From assembly GCA_934464705.1 (NCBI GenBank), contig CAKSKB010000003.1:106583-170582 (forward strand): a DNA stretch of 64,000 bases. The letters run 5' to 3'. The position numbers and the translations under genes are program-made. The notes below the pieces were generated by a model that saw nothing but the letters and a program-made list of their open reading frames with translations, was not told the origin of the DNA and made no database searches. Positions 17,762 through 27,011 of this stretch are shown here, in pieces; the stretch's first letter is position 1, and the number at the start of each line of letters is the position of its first letter. Source of the stretch: an uncultured Clostridia bacterium. GTDB lineage: Bacteria > Bacillota > Clostridia > HGM11514.

Positions 17762-17784
17762 GCACCCGATTAAAAATCGGGCGC
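17762..17784 (-). terminator. Possible terminator after the sugar kinase
   Basis: 10-bp stem GCGCCCGATT/AATCGGGTGC with a 3-nt loop just after the kinase stop on the minus strand; the following tract TGTTTATA is a weak U-run. Confidence 0.45.
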
Positions 17785-17790
17785 CGATAA

Positions 17791-18810
17791 TTATCTCTGA
17801 ACTCTTCCCGAGCCGTCACCGCTCATAAGCTTTTTAACCTCGTCAAGCGAAGCTTCGTTGAAGTCGCCTTCAATTGTATGCTTAAGGCAGGAAGCCGCAA
17901 CCGCAAATTCGATTGTATCCTGTGCGGAATATCCGTTGAGCGTTGCGTAAATAAGACCGCCGCCGAACGAATCGCCGCCGCCCACACGGTCAACGATGTG
18001 GATAAGATAGTTCTTTGCGAAATAACATTCTCCGTTATCGTAAAGCATAGCGGACCAGTTATTATCGTTTGCGGAAATGCTTCCTCTGAGGGTAATTGCA
18101 ACCTTCGGGATATTAAATCTTTCGGAAAGCGTTTTTGCAACCTGCTTGTAGCCCTCCCTGGAAAGCGTACCGCCGGTAATATCTGTATTTTCAGCTTTTA
18201 TGCCGAACACCTTTTCGCAGTCTTCTTCGTTAGCGATGGCAACATCGACATATTCCATAAGTTCCGCCATAACCTTTCCGGCCTTCTCCGTTGTCCAGAG
18301 GTTCTTTCTGAAATTAAGGTCGCAGCTTACGGTAAGACCCATAGCCTTAGCCATTTTTACGGAATCAAGACAGATTTCGGCGCAGTTATCAGAAAGCGCA
18401 GGGGTAATTCCCGTAAAGTGGAACCAGTCAGCCCCGTCAAAAATCTGTTCCCAGTTGAAATCGGATCTTTCGGCTGTTGAAATCGAGGAATACTTTCTGT
18501 CATATATAACCTTTGAAGGTCTCTGTGAAGCGCCCTTTTCGCAGAAATAAATACCCAGTCTGTCGCCGCCGAAAACAATGTCGGAAGTGTCAACATCATG
18601 AGCCTTAAGGCTTCTCAAAGCGCATTTTGCCATATCGTTATCGGGGAGTTTTGTGACATAAGAAGCTTCAACACCGTAGTTTGCAAGCGATACGGCAACA
18701 TTTGCCTCACCGCCGCCATATGTAACATCAAGCTTGTTTGCCTGAACAAACCGCCCATAGCCTTCCGGGCTGAGCCTTGCCATAATTTCACCGAAACATA
18801 CTACTCTCAT
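17791..18810 (-). CDS. kdgK: PfkB-family sugar kinase, probably 2-keto-3-deoxygluconate kinase
   Basis: 339-aa ribokinase-fold enzyme. The N-terminal VVCFGEIMARLSPEGYGRFVQ is like KDG kinases, the GGGEANVAVSLANYG segment binds sugar, and the C-terminal PfkB signature VDRVGGGDSFGGGLIYA carries the catalytic Asp. KDG kinase phosphorylates 2-keto-3-deoxygluconate from uronate breakdown; fructose kinase activity is an alternative. It has its own promoter at 18866-18894. Confidence 0.82.
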   Translation of the reverse strand: MRVVCFGEIMARLSPEGYGRFVQANKLDVTYGGGEANVAVSLANYGVEASYVTKLPDNDMAKCALRSLKAHDVDTSDIVFGGDRLGIYFCEKGASQRPSKVIYDRKYSSISTAERSDFNWEQIFDGADWFHFTGITPALSDNCAEICLDSVKMAKAMGLTVSCDLNFRKNLWTTEKAGKVMAELMEYVDVAIANEEDCEKVFGIKAENTDITGGTLSREGYKQVAKTLSERFNIPKVAITLRGSISANDNNWSAMLYDNGECYFAKNYLIHIVDRVGGGDSFGGGLIYATLNGYSAQDTIEFAVAASCLKHTIEGDFNEASLDEVKKLMSGDGSGRVQR

Positions 18811-18865
18811 CTTTAAAACATCTCCTAATTTTTCAAAAAATTTGCCGAAACTCGGCTATAATATT

Positions 18866-18894
18866 ATTCTACACCAAAAACCACCAAATGTCAA
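18866..18894 (-). promoter_or_regulatory. Promoter of the KDG-kinase gene
   Basis: Minus-strand TTGACA (18894-18889), 17-nt spacer, TAGAAT (18871-18866). The following leader contains the short inverted repeat GCCGA...TCGGC. Confidence 0.7.
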
Positions 18895-18899
18895 GGATG

Positions 18900-19763
18900 T
18901 TATTCCTTATTTTTATGAAAAACATCAGCGACTTCCGTAATGGTTATAAAAGCCGCTTCGTCCGCCGAGTGAACAATCTCACGAAGACGCCTTATCTGAA
19001 ATCTGTTTACTATTATATATATGATATTTTTTTCTTTTGCGGAGTAATATCCGCAGGCGTCAATAACCGTCATGCCGCACTCGAATTCATCGGAGAGAAG
19101 TCCGCATACCGTGTCTGTCTGGTCGGTTACAATCATCGCCGCCTTTGACCTGTCAAGACCTTCAACGATAAAATCGACCGTTTTCAGCGCCGCACCGTAG
19201 GCAACGATGGAATACAGCGGCAAAATCCAGCTCCCGAGCACAAATCCGCAGCATATGTACAGAATAACATTGTAAATCATAACGAAGGTACCCACCGTCA
19301 TGCCGAGCCGTTTTGCAAAGATAACCGCAAGAACTTCGATACCGTCCATAGCGCCGCCGAACCTTATCGCCATACCGCTTCCTATACCCGAAATCAAACC
19401 GCCGAAAAGAGCGCAAAGCAAAAGGTCTGTTCCGGCAAGAGGCGAGGCAATGCTCACATCAAGCGGAAGAATATCTGTTATAACCCATGCAAACAGCGAA
19501 TACATTATTACGGTAAAAATCGCATAGAAAGTGAATTTAACTCCCTGTTTTTTCAAACCGAAAATAAAAATAGGTATATTCAGTACAATAAGGAAAAAAG
19601 AAAGCGAAAGCGACGGCGGCGTAATCTGCGAAAGCAGAATGGAAGTGCCCGAAATGCCGCTGTCGTAAAGCATTACCGGCGCAAGAAAAACCGTTACGCC
19701 GAAAGCATTAATAATACCCGCAATTGTCAGCAGAACCAAGTTTTTAAATCTGATTTCACCCAT
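18900..19763 (-). CDS. YitT-family membrane protein with DUF2179 tail
   Basis: 287-aa protein with five or six membrane helices (LLTIAGIINAFGVTVFLAP at the start; GGLISGIGSGMAIRFGGAMDG is the YitT hallmark) followed by a cytoplasmic DUF2179 domain (RSKAAMIVTDQTDTVCGLL...GMTVIDACGYYSAKEKNIIYIIV). Substrate unknown; YitT proteins are widespread in Firmicutes. ATG 19763 has GGAG 9 nt upstream, so the longer frame into the GGDEF gene is rejected. It lies 4 nt after that gene. Confidence 0.88.
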   Translation of the reverse strand: MGEIRFKNLVLLTIAGIINAFGVTVFLAPVMLYDSGISGTSILLSQITPPSLSLSFFLIVLNIPIFIFGLKKQGVKFTFYAIFTVIMYSLFAWVITDILPLDVSIASPLAGTDLLLCALFGGLISGIGSGMAIRFGGAMDGIEVLAVIFAKRLGMTVGTFVMIYNVILYICCGFVLGSWILPLYSIVAYGAALKTVDFIVEGLDRSKAAMIVTDQTDTVCGLLSDEFECGMTVIDACGYYSAKEKNIIYIIVNRFQIRRLREIVHSADEAAFITITEVADVFHKNKE

Positions 19764-19767
19764 AGTG

Positions 19768-21156
19768 TCACTCTCCTCTGTTATCATATTCGCCCAAAAC
19801 ATAGCATGCGCGTCCGTTTTGCTTTGCCTTATATAAAAGTTCATCGGCTTTGTCCATAAGCGATGTTATATCCGCCGGAAAAGAAAACCGGCATGCACCG
19901 ATGCTGCAGGTTACTTTAATATTTTCAGGCAGTATATCAGCAATTTTTTCAAGAAAATCATCGAGGAATTTTTTAATGCTGTCTTCACTCAGCGCAGCCT
20001 TATCAAGCATAACCGCAAACTCATCGCCGCCCATTCTTCCGCAAATTCCGTAATCATAAAAGACAGATTTAATGGTTAAGGCAATTTCCTTCAGAACGCT
20101 GTCCCCTGCGGCGTGACCGAGGTTATCGTTGACAGCCTTAAAATTATCAACATCGATAAACAAAAACCAGCCTGTTGAGAACTCTCTTAAATCCGCATTT
20201 TTCTGCGCTCTTCCGCAGCAATTGAGGAATATTCTTCTGCCCATAACGCCTGTAACTGCATCGCATTCGCCGATAAAGCTTTGGTAATTTGTGTAACGGT
20301 AAAACAGATTCAGTATTACCACCCCAAGCGCATTGAGCGAAAGTCCCGCAGCCGTAAACTGCATCATCATATTGGTCAAATCGTTTTTAATAGCCCCGGA
20401 AACGGCAACATTATGAAATCTCAGCATATTATATGTCTGATTTGAAAAATACCACGCCGCCGCAACGGTCATGCAGAATATAAAAGCGGAAAAGTAGGCA
20501 ATTTTAAAATGTTTCTTGTCAAAATTCGCATAAGGAATATTTCCGGCACGGTCGACAGCCGATTTAATGTTTTTGAATTTAGGTTTGTTAAAAATCACTC
20601 TGACGATTTTAATAATCAAAACGCAGATGACGGCAGAAGCAGTGTTACTTACAATTATATACAGCGAAAAGAAGCTTTTCTCGATGCATTCCGGAAAAAG
20701 GATGCACATTGCCGCCAAAATAAGCATTGCATGAACAATCGGCGAAAAAAACGAAACAACGCCAATACAGAAATCGGATTTTTTGCACTTTTTCGCCGCG
20801 CAAAACGCAATTCCGGCGAGAAAGCCGAACAAAATCCGCACTCCGAGCGCCATAACAAGGCTTGAAACCGGTTTTCCGCTCAGAACGGGCGAAAAAAGCA
20901 TATCGACCGGCTGAGCCGAATGTACCGTTGATTTATACATACTTGCCAATCCAAACACCGCACCGAGAACGGTAGATTCCTTTGTCCCGAGAACGCAGGC
21001 GGCAATCAGAATCGGAATATATGCAAAAGTAATCGAAACCGGCGGAAAGTGAATGTAACCGAAAAAAGTAAAAGACATTAATACTTCGATTGCCAGCAAA
21101 ATCAAAAACAAATGAAATTCAAAAGAAGAAAATCTGTATTTTTTCATAATGTCCAT
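19768..21156 (-). CDS. Diguanylate cyclase with ECF-S-like membrane sensor
   Basis: 462-aa membrane protein. Residues 1-185 are five or six helices resembling an ECF-transporter substrate-binding (S) component (PPVSITFAYIPILIAACVLG, then TVLGAVFGLASMYKSTV). A loop, two further helices (about 218-285) and a C-terminal GGDEF domain follow, with an intact GRMGGDEFAVML active site (about 385) and FLFIDVDNFKAVNDNLGH. The product would be cyclic di-GMP. The RxxD inhibitory site is not at its usual place. ATG 21156 has GGAGG 12 nt upstream. The pairing suggests a small-molecule-sensing cyclase. Confidence 0.85.
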   Translation of the reverse strand: MDIMKKYRFSSFEFHLFLILLAIEVLMSFTFFGYIHFPPVSITFAYIPILIAACVLGTKESTVLGAVFGLASMYKSTVHSAQPVDMLFSPVLSGKPVSSLVMALGVRILFGFLAGIAFCAAKKCKKSDFCIGVVSFFSPIVHAMLILAAMCILFPECIEKSFFSLYIIVSNTASAVICVLIIKIVRVIFNKPKFKNIKSAVDRAGNIPYANFDKKHFKIAYFSAFIFCMTVAAAWYFSNQTYNMLRFHNVAVSGAIKNDLTNMMMQFTAAGLSLNALGVVILNLFYRYTNYQSFIGECDAVTGVMGRRIFLNCCGRAQKNADLREFSTGWFLFIDVDNFKAVNDNLGHAAGDSVLKEIALTIKSVFYDYGICGRMGGDEFAVMLDKAALSEDSIKKFLDDFLEKIADILPENIKVTCSIGACRFSFPADITSLMDKADELLYKAKQNGRACYVLGEYDNRGE

Positions 21157-21197
21157 AATTATTCAGTTCCTCCGAAAAATACTATGCAAGCGAGTGG

Positions 21198-21500
21198 TTA
21201 AACCTCAAAATCAAGGCAGCTGCGAACGGCGGTGTACGGCCGCACAAATGTATTTGCCGCAGCAACATGCTTGGGGTGAACCGCATAAGCTTTCAGCGCA
21301 GCCTCATTTTCAAAAGCGGCGTCAAGCATGAGGTCGGCAGTGGAAGAAGAAAGCCCGTCAATCTGAACCTTCACATCGATAAGCCCGGGAATTTCACCCT
21401 TAAGACCTTCCAGAGCTTTTTTGATATTCTGTTTTATTTCAAGCTTTTCTTCGCATGAATATTCATCTTTAAGTTTCCAAAGAATTATATGTTTTACCAT
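21198..21500 (-). CDS. Dabb-family (stress-responsive A/B barrel) protein
   Basis: 100-aa dimeric alpha/beta-barrel (Dabb) protein. Start VKHIILWKLKDEYS, then GLIDVKVQID, DLMLDAAFENEAALKAYAVHPKHVA and a C-terminal RSCLDFEV are typical. Catalytic role is unknown for most members. GGAGGTG lies 8 nt before ATG 21500. Divergent from rsmD. Confidence 0.88.
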   Translation of the reverse strand: MVKHIILWKLKDEYSCEEKLEIKQNIKKALEGLKGEIPGLIDVKVQIDGLSSSTADLMLDAAFENEAALKAYAVHPKHVAAANTFVRPYTAVRSCLDFEV

Positions 21501-21620
21501 AATTTTCACCTCCGAAATTAAAATAACTAAATTAAGTATATCATAATTGTTACTTTTTTTCAACTTTATTTCATAATTATATATATTTTTTTAATTTTTG
21601 ATAGAATTTTCAATAAAGTG

Positions 21621-21653
21621 TTGACAAATTTGTGAAAATGTATAAAATATAAT
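21621..21653 (+). promoter_or_regulatory. Possible rsmD promoter
   Basis: TTGACA at 21621-21626 is followed by an A/T-rich tract with TATAAA (14-nt spacing) and TATAAT (21-nt spacing). Neither spacing is ideal, so the exact -10 is uncertain. Confidence 0.35.
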
Positions 21654-21681
21654 ATATAGTAAGTTTTCGGAGATGGAATAT

Positions 21682-22233
21682 TTGAGGGTAATATCAGGTA
21701 CGGCGAGGGGAACTAAACTCAATACCCTTCCGGGGGACGATGTAATCCGCCCCACAACCGACAGAGTTAAGGAATCGGTTTTCAATATAATACAGTTCAG
21801 CGTCAAGGGGGCAGATGTACTTGACGTTTTTTGCGGTTCGGGTGCGCTCGGAATCGAGGCGCTGAGCCGCGGTGCGCTCTCCTGCTGCTTTGTTGATTCA
21901 AACCGCGAATCCTTAAAAATCGCCGAAAGCAACATAAAAAAAACCCGTGTTGAAGCAAATTCCAGGCTTGTAAAATCAGATTTCAGAGAATTTTTCTCGA
22001 CAAATGCGAAAAAGTATGATATAATATTTGCAGACCCCCCCTATGCGGCAGGTTTTCTGGAAGAATTTGTTTCAAAAATCGAAAGGTACGGTTCGCTGTC
22101 GCAAAACGGAATTTTGATTTTTGAGGCTCCGCAGGGTATCGAGGCGTATGAAGGCGAAAAGCTTGCGCCGTACAGAATTGCGTCTTACGGTAAAACACAG
22201 GTTATATTTTATAAATACAGGGAGTCCGAATAA
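21682..22233 (+). CDS. rsmD: 16S rRNA (guanine966-N2)-methyltransferase
   Basis: 183-aa RsmD, which methylates G966 of 16S rRNA. RVISGTARGTKL at the start, the AdoMet motif VLDVFCGSGALGIEALSRGA and the catalytic DPPY (FADPPYAAG) are all present. TTG 21682 is preferred over ATG 21673: GGAG ends immediately before that ATG but is 9 nt from the TTG, and the resulting N-terminus is the one usual for the family. The stop TAA overlaps the coaD ATG. Confidence 0.93.
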   Translation: MRVISGTARGTKLNTLPGDDVIRPTTDRVKESVFNIIQFSVKGADVLDVFCGSGALGIEALSRGALSCCFVDSNRESLKIAESNIKKTRVEANSRLVKSDFREFFSTNAKKYDIIFADPPYAAGFLEEFVSKIERYGSLSQNGILIFEAPQGIEAYEGEKLAPYRIASYGKTQVIFYKYRESE

Positions 22234-22712
22234 TGAAAATTGCTATTTACCCCGGAAGTTTCGACCCGATAACAAACGGGCATCTGGATATAATCGAGCG
22301 TTCATCGCGCATTTTTGATAAGGTAATCGTTTCGGTTCTGCATAACAGCGCAAAACGCCCGGCATTCACGGCGGAAGAACGCGTGGAATTTATAAAATCC
22401 GCAACTGCGCACCTTGAAAATGTCGAAACGGACTATTTTGACGGTCTGCTGGTAGACTACGCAAAGGAAAAATCCGCAACAACGATTGTTAAAGGGCTTC
22501 GGGCGGTTTCCGATTTTGAATACGAAATGCAGATGGCACTTATGAACAGACGGCAGAATCCCGAAATCGAAACGCTGTTTCTTATTTCATCGAGCGAATA
22601 TTCGTTTTTAAGCTCAAGCATAGTCAAGGAAGTGGCTCATTTAGGCGGTAATCTTGATGGTTTTGTACCGGAATGTATAAAAGCTGAGATTTATCATAAA
22701 TTTACAAACTGA
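22233..22712 (+). CDS. coaD: Pantetheine-phosphate adenylyltransferase
   Basis: 159-aa PPAT making dephospho-CoA from 4'-phosphopantetheine and ATP. Nucleotidyltransferase motif AIYPGSFDPITNGHLDII at the N-terminus, KGLRAVSDFEYEMQMALMNR, and ISSSEYSFLSSSIVKEVA at the C-terminus. Full length. Coupled to rsmD (1-nt overlap), a pair conserved across Firmicutes. Confidence 0.96.
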   Translation: MKIAIYPGSFDPITNGHLDIIERSSRIFDKVIVSVLHNSAKRPAFTAEERVEFIKSATAHLENVETDYFDGLLVDYAKEKSATTIVKGLRAVSDFEYEMQMALMNRRQNPEIETLFLISSSEYSFLSSSIVKEVAHLGGNLDGFVPECIKAEIYHKFTN

Positions 22713-22732
22713 AAAAACGGAGGAATATATTA

Positions 22733-23236
22733 ATGGAACTTTTAAGTTTAATCGACACGCTGACAGAAAAAATAGAAAGCGCATCTTCAATACCGCTTTC
22801 GGGAAAGAGTCTGATTGACAAAGAGGATATCCTTGAGCTCATCCAGGAAATAAAGCTCAAAATGCCCGATGACCTTAAAAAGGCAAAGTGGATTACCGAT
22901 TCAAGAGAAGAAATTCTCGAAAATGCCAAGAAGGACGCTGCCGCAAGAATTGAAAAGGCTAAAAGCGAAATTATCACAATGATGAGCGAAACCGAGATTG
23001 CCCGCCAGGCAAGAGAACTCGCAACAGACATCGAAAATAAGGCAAACGCAAACGCAGCCGAAATCAAAATGGGTGTTATGAGATATTCCGACCAGATTCT
23101 CAACGGAATCGGCGGAACGGTTGACGATGCAAAAAATGTGCTTGAAAAGGCAATGTCTGACATCAATAATTCGGTTGACCTGATTAACAAAACACTCGCA
23201 GTTATTGAAGAGAACCGTAAAGAACTCAGAAACTGA
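22733..23236 (+). CDS. Coiled-coil protein downstream of coaD
   Basis: 167-aa, highly charged and mostly helical protein: MELLSLIDTLTEKIESA, then a long heptad-rich region (about residues 40-110: EEILENAKKDAAARIEKAKSE) and MRYSDQILNGIGGTVDDAKN near the end. It resembles a conserved clostridial family sited after coaD, sometimes named ATPase or vacuolar-ATPase-E-like; no nucleotide-binding motif is visible. Function not known. It begins 20 nt after coaD with CGGAGG upstream and is followed by a terminator. Confidence 0.75.
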   Translation: MELLSLIDTLTEKIESASSIPLSGKSLIDKEDILELIQEIKLKMPDDLKKAKWITDSREEILENAKKDAAARIEKAKSEIITMMSETEIARQARELATDIENKANANAAEIKMGVMRYSDQILNGIGGTVDDAKNVLEKAMSDINNSVDLINKTLAVIEENRKELRN

Positions 23237-23260
23237 TTACATAATATACAATACGGATTT

Positions 23261-23293
23261 AAAGTCATCCCGGAGATTTGGGATGACTTTTTT
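23261..23293 (+). terminator. Terminator of the rsmD-coaD operon
   Basis: 11-bp perfect stem AAAGTCATCCC/GGGATGACTTT, 8-nt loop, then TTT. Confidence 0.85.
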
Positions 23294-23313
23294 GCAAGTT
23301 TTTATAAAAACAC

Positions 23314-23342
23314 TTGCATTTTTTTGAAAAGTATGGTATTAT
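23314..23342 (+). promoter_or_regulatory. Citrate synthase promoter
   Basis: TTGCAT (23314-23319), 17-nt spacer, TATTAT (23337-23342); an overlapping TATAAT begins at 23340. Confidence 0.6.
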
Positions 23343-23375
23343 AATAAAAGTGACAGCGAAAGGAGAAGATTTGAT

Positions 23376-24728
23376 ATGGATACAAAAGATTTACTGCATA
23401 ATGTTCACGACGCCAGCTATACCATAGACCCTTCTAATTACCAGACATACAATGTAAAGCGCGGACTGAGGAACAGCGATGGAACCGGCGTAATTGTGGG
23501 CTTAACATCAGTCGGTGATGTAAGCGGCTATATCATTGACGATAACGAAAAAATTCCGACCGAAGGAAGACTGAGATACAGGGGAATAAATGTTGCCACG
23601 CTGGTTGAAAACTGTATTGCAAACGACCGCTTCGGGTTCGAGGAAACCTGTTATCTTTTGCTTTTCGGTTATCTTCCGACGGAGACTCAATTGCAGGAAT
23701 TTTCCGAACATCTTGCACAGCTTCGTCCTCTTCCCAACGGATTTATAGAAGATATGATTCTTAAAGCGCCGAGCAGCAATATAATGAATAAGCTTGCAAG
23801 AAGCGTCCTTGCACTGTATTCATATGATGATAATCCCGATGAGCTTTCGTTTGACAATGTATTCAGGCAGTCAGTTGAGCTTATTGCACGCTTTCCGTCA
23901 ATGATTGCATATGCGCTGCAGGCCAAGGAACACTACTATAACGGCAAAAGCCTGTTTATACATCAGCCGAAAACCGACGGCTCGACGGCTGAAAACTTTC
24001 TGCATCTTATCAGACCGGATAATAAATATACCGACCTTGAAGCAAAAATTCTTGATTTGTGCCTGATTCTTCATGCGGAGCACGGCGGCGGCAATAACTC
24101 GACCTTTACAACCCATGTAGTATCTTCCAGCGGAACCGATACATATTCCGCAATAGCTGCGTCTGTCGGCTCGCTGAAAGGCGGAAAGCACGGCGGTGCA
24201 AATATCAAGGTTATCGGTATGATGGACGAAATGAAAAAGACGGTTTCGGACTGGAAAAACAAAGACGAAGTTGCATCTTATATCAAAAAGCTTATAAATA
24301 AGCAGGCGTTTGACAGAACGGGTCTTGTTTACGGTTTGGGACATGCGATTTATACCATATCCGACCCCCGTGCGGTTCTTCTGAAAAAATACGCAAGAAC
24401 GCTCGCCGAAGAGTCGGGTCACGCAGAAGAATTTGCACTTTATGAACTTGTTGAAAAACTGACGCCCGATGTTTTTTCAAAAATAAAAGGCGATTCAAAA
24501 ATGATATGTGCAAATGTCGATTTTTATTCAGGGCTTGTTTACAGAATGCTGCATATTCCGGATGACCTTTTCACACCGATTTTTGCAATGTCGAGAGTGT
24601 CGGGCTGGTGCGCACACCGGCTTGAAGAGGTGTTCGCAAACGGCAGAATTATAAGACCGGCATACAAAAGCATTTCCGGCAAAACACACTATGTGCCGCT
24701 TGAAGAAAGAGAAGTTCCTTTTGAGTAA
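23376..24728 (+). CDS. gltA: Citrate synthase
   Basis: 450-aa citrate/methylcitrate synthase family enzyme condensing acetyl-CoA with oxaloacetate. Catalytic histidines lie in LHAEHGGGNNSTFTTHVV (about residue 230) and GLGHAIYTISDPRA (about 315); the Asp is in the C-terminal domain. N-terminal GRLRYRGINVATLVEN is typical. The long N-terminus and 450-aa size match the clostridial form. Flanked by its own promoter and terminator, so probably monocistronic. GGAG lies upstream of ATG 23376. Confidence 0.93.
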   Translation: MDTKDLLHNVHDASYTIDPSNYQTYNVKRGLRNSDGTGVIVGLTSVGDVSGYIIDDNEKIPTEGRLRYRGINVATLVENCIANDRFGFEETCYLLLFGYLPTETQLQEFSEHLAQLRPLPNGFIEDMILKAPSSNIMNKLARSVLALYSYDDNPDELSFDNVFRQSVELIARFPSMIAYALQAKEHYYNGKSLFIHQPKTDGSTAENFLHLIRPDNKYTDLEAKILDLCLILHAEHGGGNNSTFTTHVVSSSGTDTYSAIAASVGSLKGGKHGGANIKVIGMMDEMKKTVSDWKNKDEVASYIKKLINKQAFDRTGLVYGLGHAIYTISDPRAVLLKKYARTLAEESGHAEEFALYELVEKLTPDVFSKIKGDSKMICANVDFYSGLVYRMLHIPDDLFTPIFAMSRVSGWCAHRLEEVFANGRIIRPAYKSISGKTHYVPLEEREVPFE

Positions 24729-24741
24729 GATTAACAATATC

Positions 24742-24776
24742 AGACTCCGTACTTTTTGAGTGCGGAGTCTATTTTT
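24742..24776 (+). terminator. Terminator of citrate synthase
   Basis: 12-bp stem AGACTCCGTACT/AGTGCGGAGTCT (one mismatch), 5-nt loop, then ATTTTTG. Confidence 0.82.
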
Positions 24777-24779
24777 GTG

Positions 24780-24808
24780 TTGCATTTTATACCGAAATAT
24801 GATATAAT
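24780..24808 (+). promoter_or_regulatory. Promoter of the LacI-family regulator
   Basis: TTGCAT (24780-24785), 17-nt spacer, TATAAT (24803-24808). Confidence 0.65.
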
Positions 24809-24841
24809 ATTTACGAAAACTTTCGGAAAGCGGTGGATGAA

Positions 24842-25822
24842 ATGACATTAATTCAGCTTGCAAAAAAATGCGGCGTATCCGTTGCAACAGTATCAAAAGC
24901 CTTTGCCGGAAGCAAAGAAATCAGCGAGAATACAAAAGCGAAAATTTTCGCTGAAGCTAAGGCTGACGGGTGCTATGACAAATATATAAACAAAAGCTAT
25001 CCCAAAAAGGTTATCGGAATAATCGTTCCCGAAATAATGAGTGAATACTATACCGGCATTTTCAAGGCTCTTGATGAAACAATCATCAAAAATAACGCAA
25101 TTTCGGTTCTTATGGTGTCTGATTTTGACGACAAAAAAACTCAGGAATATTTTGATTACAGTTCTTTTTACAGAAAAACCGACGGTGTAATCATTGTAGA
25201 CAGCAATACGAATTTAAAAAACAGCGAAAACATCCCGGCGGTTGTAATATCGAGCAGCCAGCTGCCTTGGCAGCAGAATACCGACTGCATTATTATCGAT
25301 CTTGAAAGCGGAATAAACGAAGCTGTTAAATATCTCAAAACAAACGGGCATAAGAGCATTGCCTTTATCGGCGAATCCAAGACCAAAAGAAAGGAAATTC
25401 TTTTTAAAAAAGCTCTCGAAAACAACGGAATATATTCAAACAGAAACTTTTTTGTCGAAACCGATAAGAGGTTTGAAAACGGCGGCTATGAAGCAATGAA
25501 GGCCCTTATTGAATCTAATCACGCTCCCACCGCCGTAATTGCAGGATATGACAAAATGGCAATCGGTGCAATGAAATATCTTCACGAAAAAGGCTTGTCT
25601 GTTCCGGAGGACATTTCAATAATCGGAATGGATAATATATCCGACAGCAAATACACATCTGTTCCTATTACTACCATCGGCTTAAATCTTGACGAGCTGA
25701 GCCGTGAAGCGGTAGACCTTATACTAAAAAAGACCGACAGCCGCTACTTCAAATCCAAACACCAGATTAAAATCGAGTGTAAACTTCAAGTACGGTCATC
25801 GGTCAAAAATCTTAATATGTAA
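24842..25822 (+). CDS. LacI-family transcriptional regulator
   Basis: 326-aa regulator: N-terminal helix-turn-helix MTLIQLAKKCGVSVATVSKA (residues 1-20) with hinge helix, then a periplasmic-binding-protein-like sensor domain (KKVIGIIVPEIMSEYYTGIFKALDE...NGHKSIAFIGES...AVIAGYDKMAIGAMKYL...VPEDISIIGMDN). Probably senses a sugar; ligand not deducible. ATG 24842 gives the usual LacI N-terminus; GTG 24833 is an alternative. The gene converges with galK, only 2 nt between stops, so it may control the galactose genes but no operator was identified. Confidence 0.88.
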   Translation: MTLIQLAKKCGVSVATVSKAFAGSKEISENTKAKIFAEAKADGCYDKYINKSYPKKVIGIIVPEIMSEYYTGIFKALDETIIKNNAISVLMVSDFDDKKTQEYFDYSSFYRKTDGVIIVDSNTNLKNSENIPAVVISSSQLPWQQNTDCIIIDLESGINEAVKYLKTNGHKSIAFIGESKTKRKEILFKKALENNGIYSNRNFFVETDKRFENGGYEAMKALIESNHAPTAVIAGYDKMAIGAMKYLHEKGLSVPEDISIIGMDNISDSKYTSVPITTIGLNLDELSREAVDLILKKTDSRYFKSKHQIKIECKLQVRSSVKNLNM

Positions 25823-25824
25823 TT

Positions 25825-27009
25825 TTATTTAACTTCATGTCCGCCATCGCCTATGTCCGAAACATAGAAGGATGCGGCATAACCGATTTTATCTTTATAT
25901 GCCTTGCCGACTTTTTCAATAAATTCGTCAACGGCATTTTCTTTTACTATGCTGACGGAGCATCCGCCGAAACCTGCACCGGTCATTCTTGCACCTATGC
26001 AGCCGTCAATTTTGAGGGCTTCGGAAACAAGAGTATCAAGTTCCTCACCCGTAACCTCGTACAAATCACGAAGCGAATTATGGGAACCGATCATAAGTTT
26101 TCCGAATTCTATAATATCGCCCTTTTCAAGCGCCTCAACAGACTTCAGAACCCTGTCATCCTCGGATATAACATGCTCCGCACGCTTTCTCACGACATCA
26201 TTCTTGATTACGCTCTTGTGGTCTTCAAACTGTTCAAGAGTAATGTCGCCCAGGCATTCCGCCTCAGGAATAACCGTTTTGAGTGCGTCAAACGCTTCGG
26301 CACACTCCTCGCAGCGTTCATTATATTTAGATGTTGCCAGACTTCTCTTTTTATTTGTATTGGAAATTACAATCTTGTAACCGTCAAGTGCAATCGGAAC
26401 CAGCTTATAATCGAGATTTTTACAGTTAAGGAAAATCGCATGGTTTTTCTTACCCATTGCGGAGGCAAACTGATCCATGATTCCGCACATAACACCAACA
26501 TAATTATGCTCGCTGCGCTGTCCGATTTTTGCCATGTAAACCATATCGGGTTCACGCTTTATGCCTTTTGCCTCGTCGGCAAGCGTTGAAAGCGCAACTG
26601 CGGTTACAACCTGGATTGCTGCAGACGAAGAAAGCCCTCCGCCAATCGGCACGGTATCGTCATAAAGCATTTCGCAGCCTTGAATGTCATACCCGTCTTT
26701 TATCAGCTCGCTTGCTACGCCAAGCTGATAATTGCCCCATTTGAGGTCCTTGTAATCTTCAATTTTATCAATATCGGCAATTACAACACCCGGAAGGTCG
26801 GTTGCGGCAAGCTTAATTTTGCGGTCGCCGGTAAGCCTTACAACGCACAGTGAGCGCATCGTCAGTGCCGCCGGGAAAACAAATCCGCCGTTATAGTCCG
26901 TATGTTCACCGATAAGATTTACACGCCCGGGGGACATAAATACTCTGATTCCGTCCTCATCGCCGCCGTAAAGTTCAATAAATTTTTTAATTACATCTCT
27001 CTTTTCCAT
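25825..27009 (-). CDS. galK: Galactokinase
   Basis: 394-aa GHMP kinase phosphorylating galactose at C1. Galactokinase signature GRVNLIGEHTDYNGGFVFP (about residues 28-46), the ATP loop VPIGGGLSSSAAIQVVTA (about 120), and the C-terminal GARMTGAGFGGCSVS. Complete. ATG 27009 has AAAGGAG overlapping the galT end, 2 nt after galT, so translationally linked. Confidence 0.96.
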   Translation of the reverse strand: MEKRDVIKKFIELYGGDEDGIRVFMSPGRVNLIGEHTDYNGGFVFPAALTMRSLCVVRLTGDRKIKLAATDLPGVVIADIDKIEDYKDLKWGNYQLGVASELIKDGYDIQGCEMLYDDTVPIGGGLSSSAAIQVVTAVALSTLADEAKGIKREPDMVYMAKIGQRSEHNYVGVMCGIMDQFASAMGKKNHAIFLNCKNLDYKLVPIALDGYKIVISNTNKKRSLATSKYNERCEECAEAFDALKTVIPEAECLGDITLEQFEDHKSVIKNDVVRKRAEHVISEDDRVLKSVEALEKGDIIEFGKLMIGSHNSLRDLYEVTGEELDTLVSEALKIDGCIGARMTGAGFGGCSVSIVKENAVDEFIEKVGKAYKDKIGYAASFYVSDIGDGGHEVK

Positions 27010-27011
27010 GC

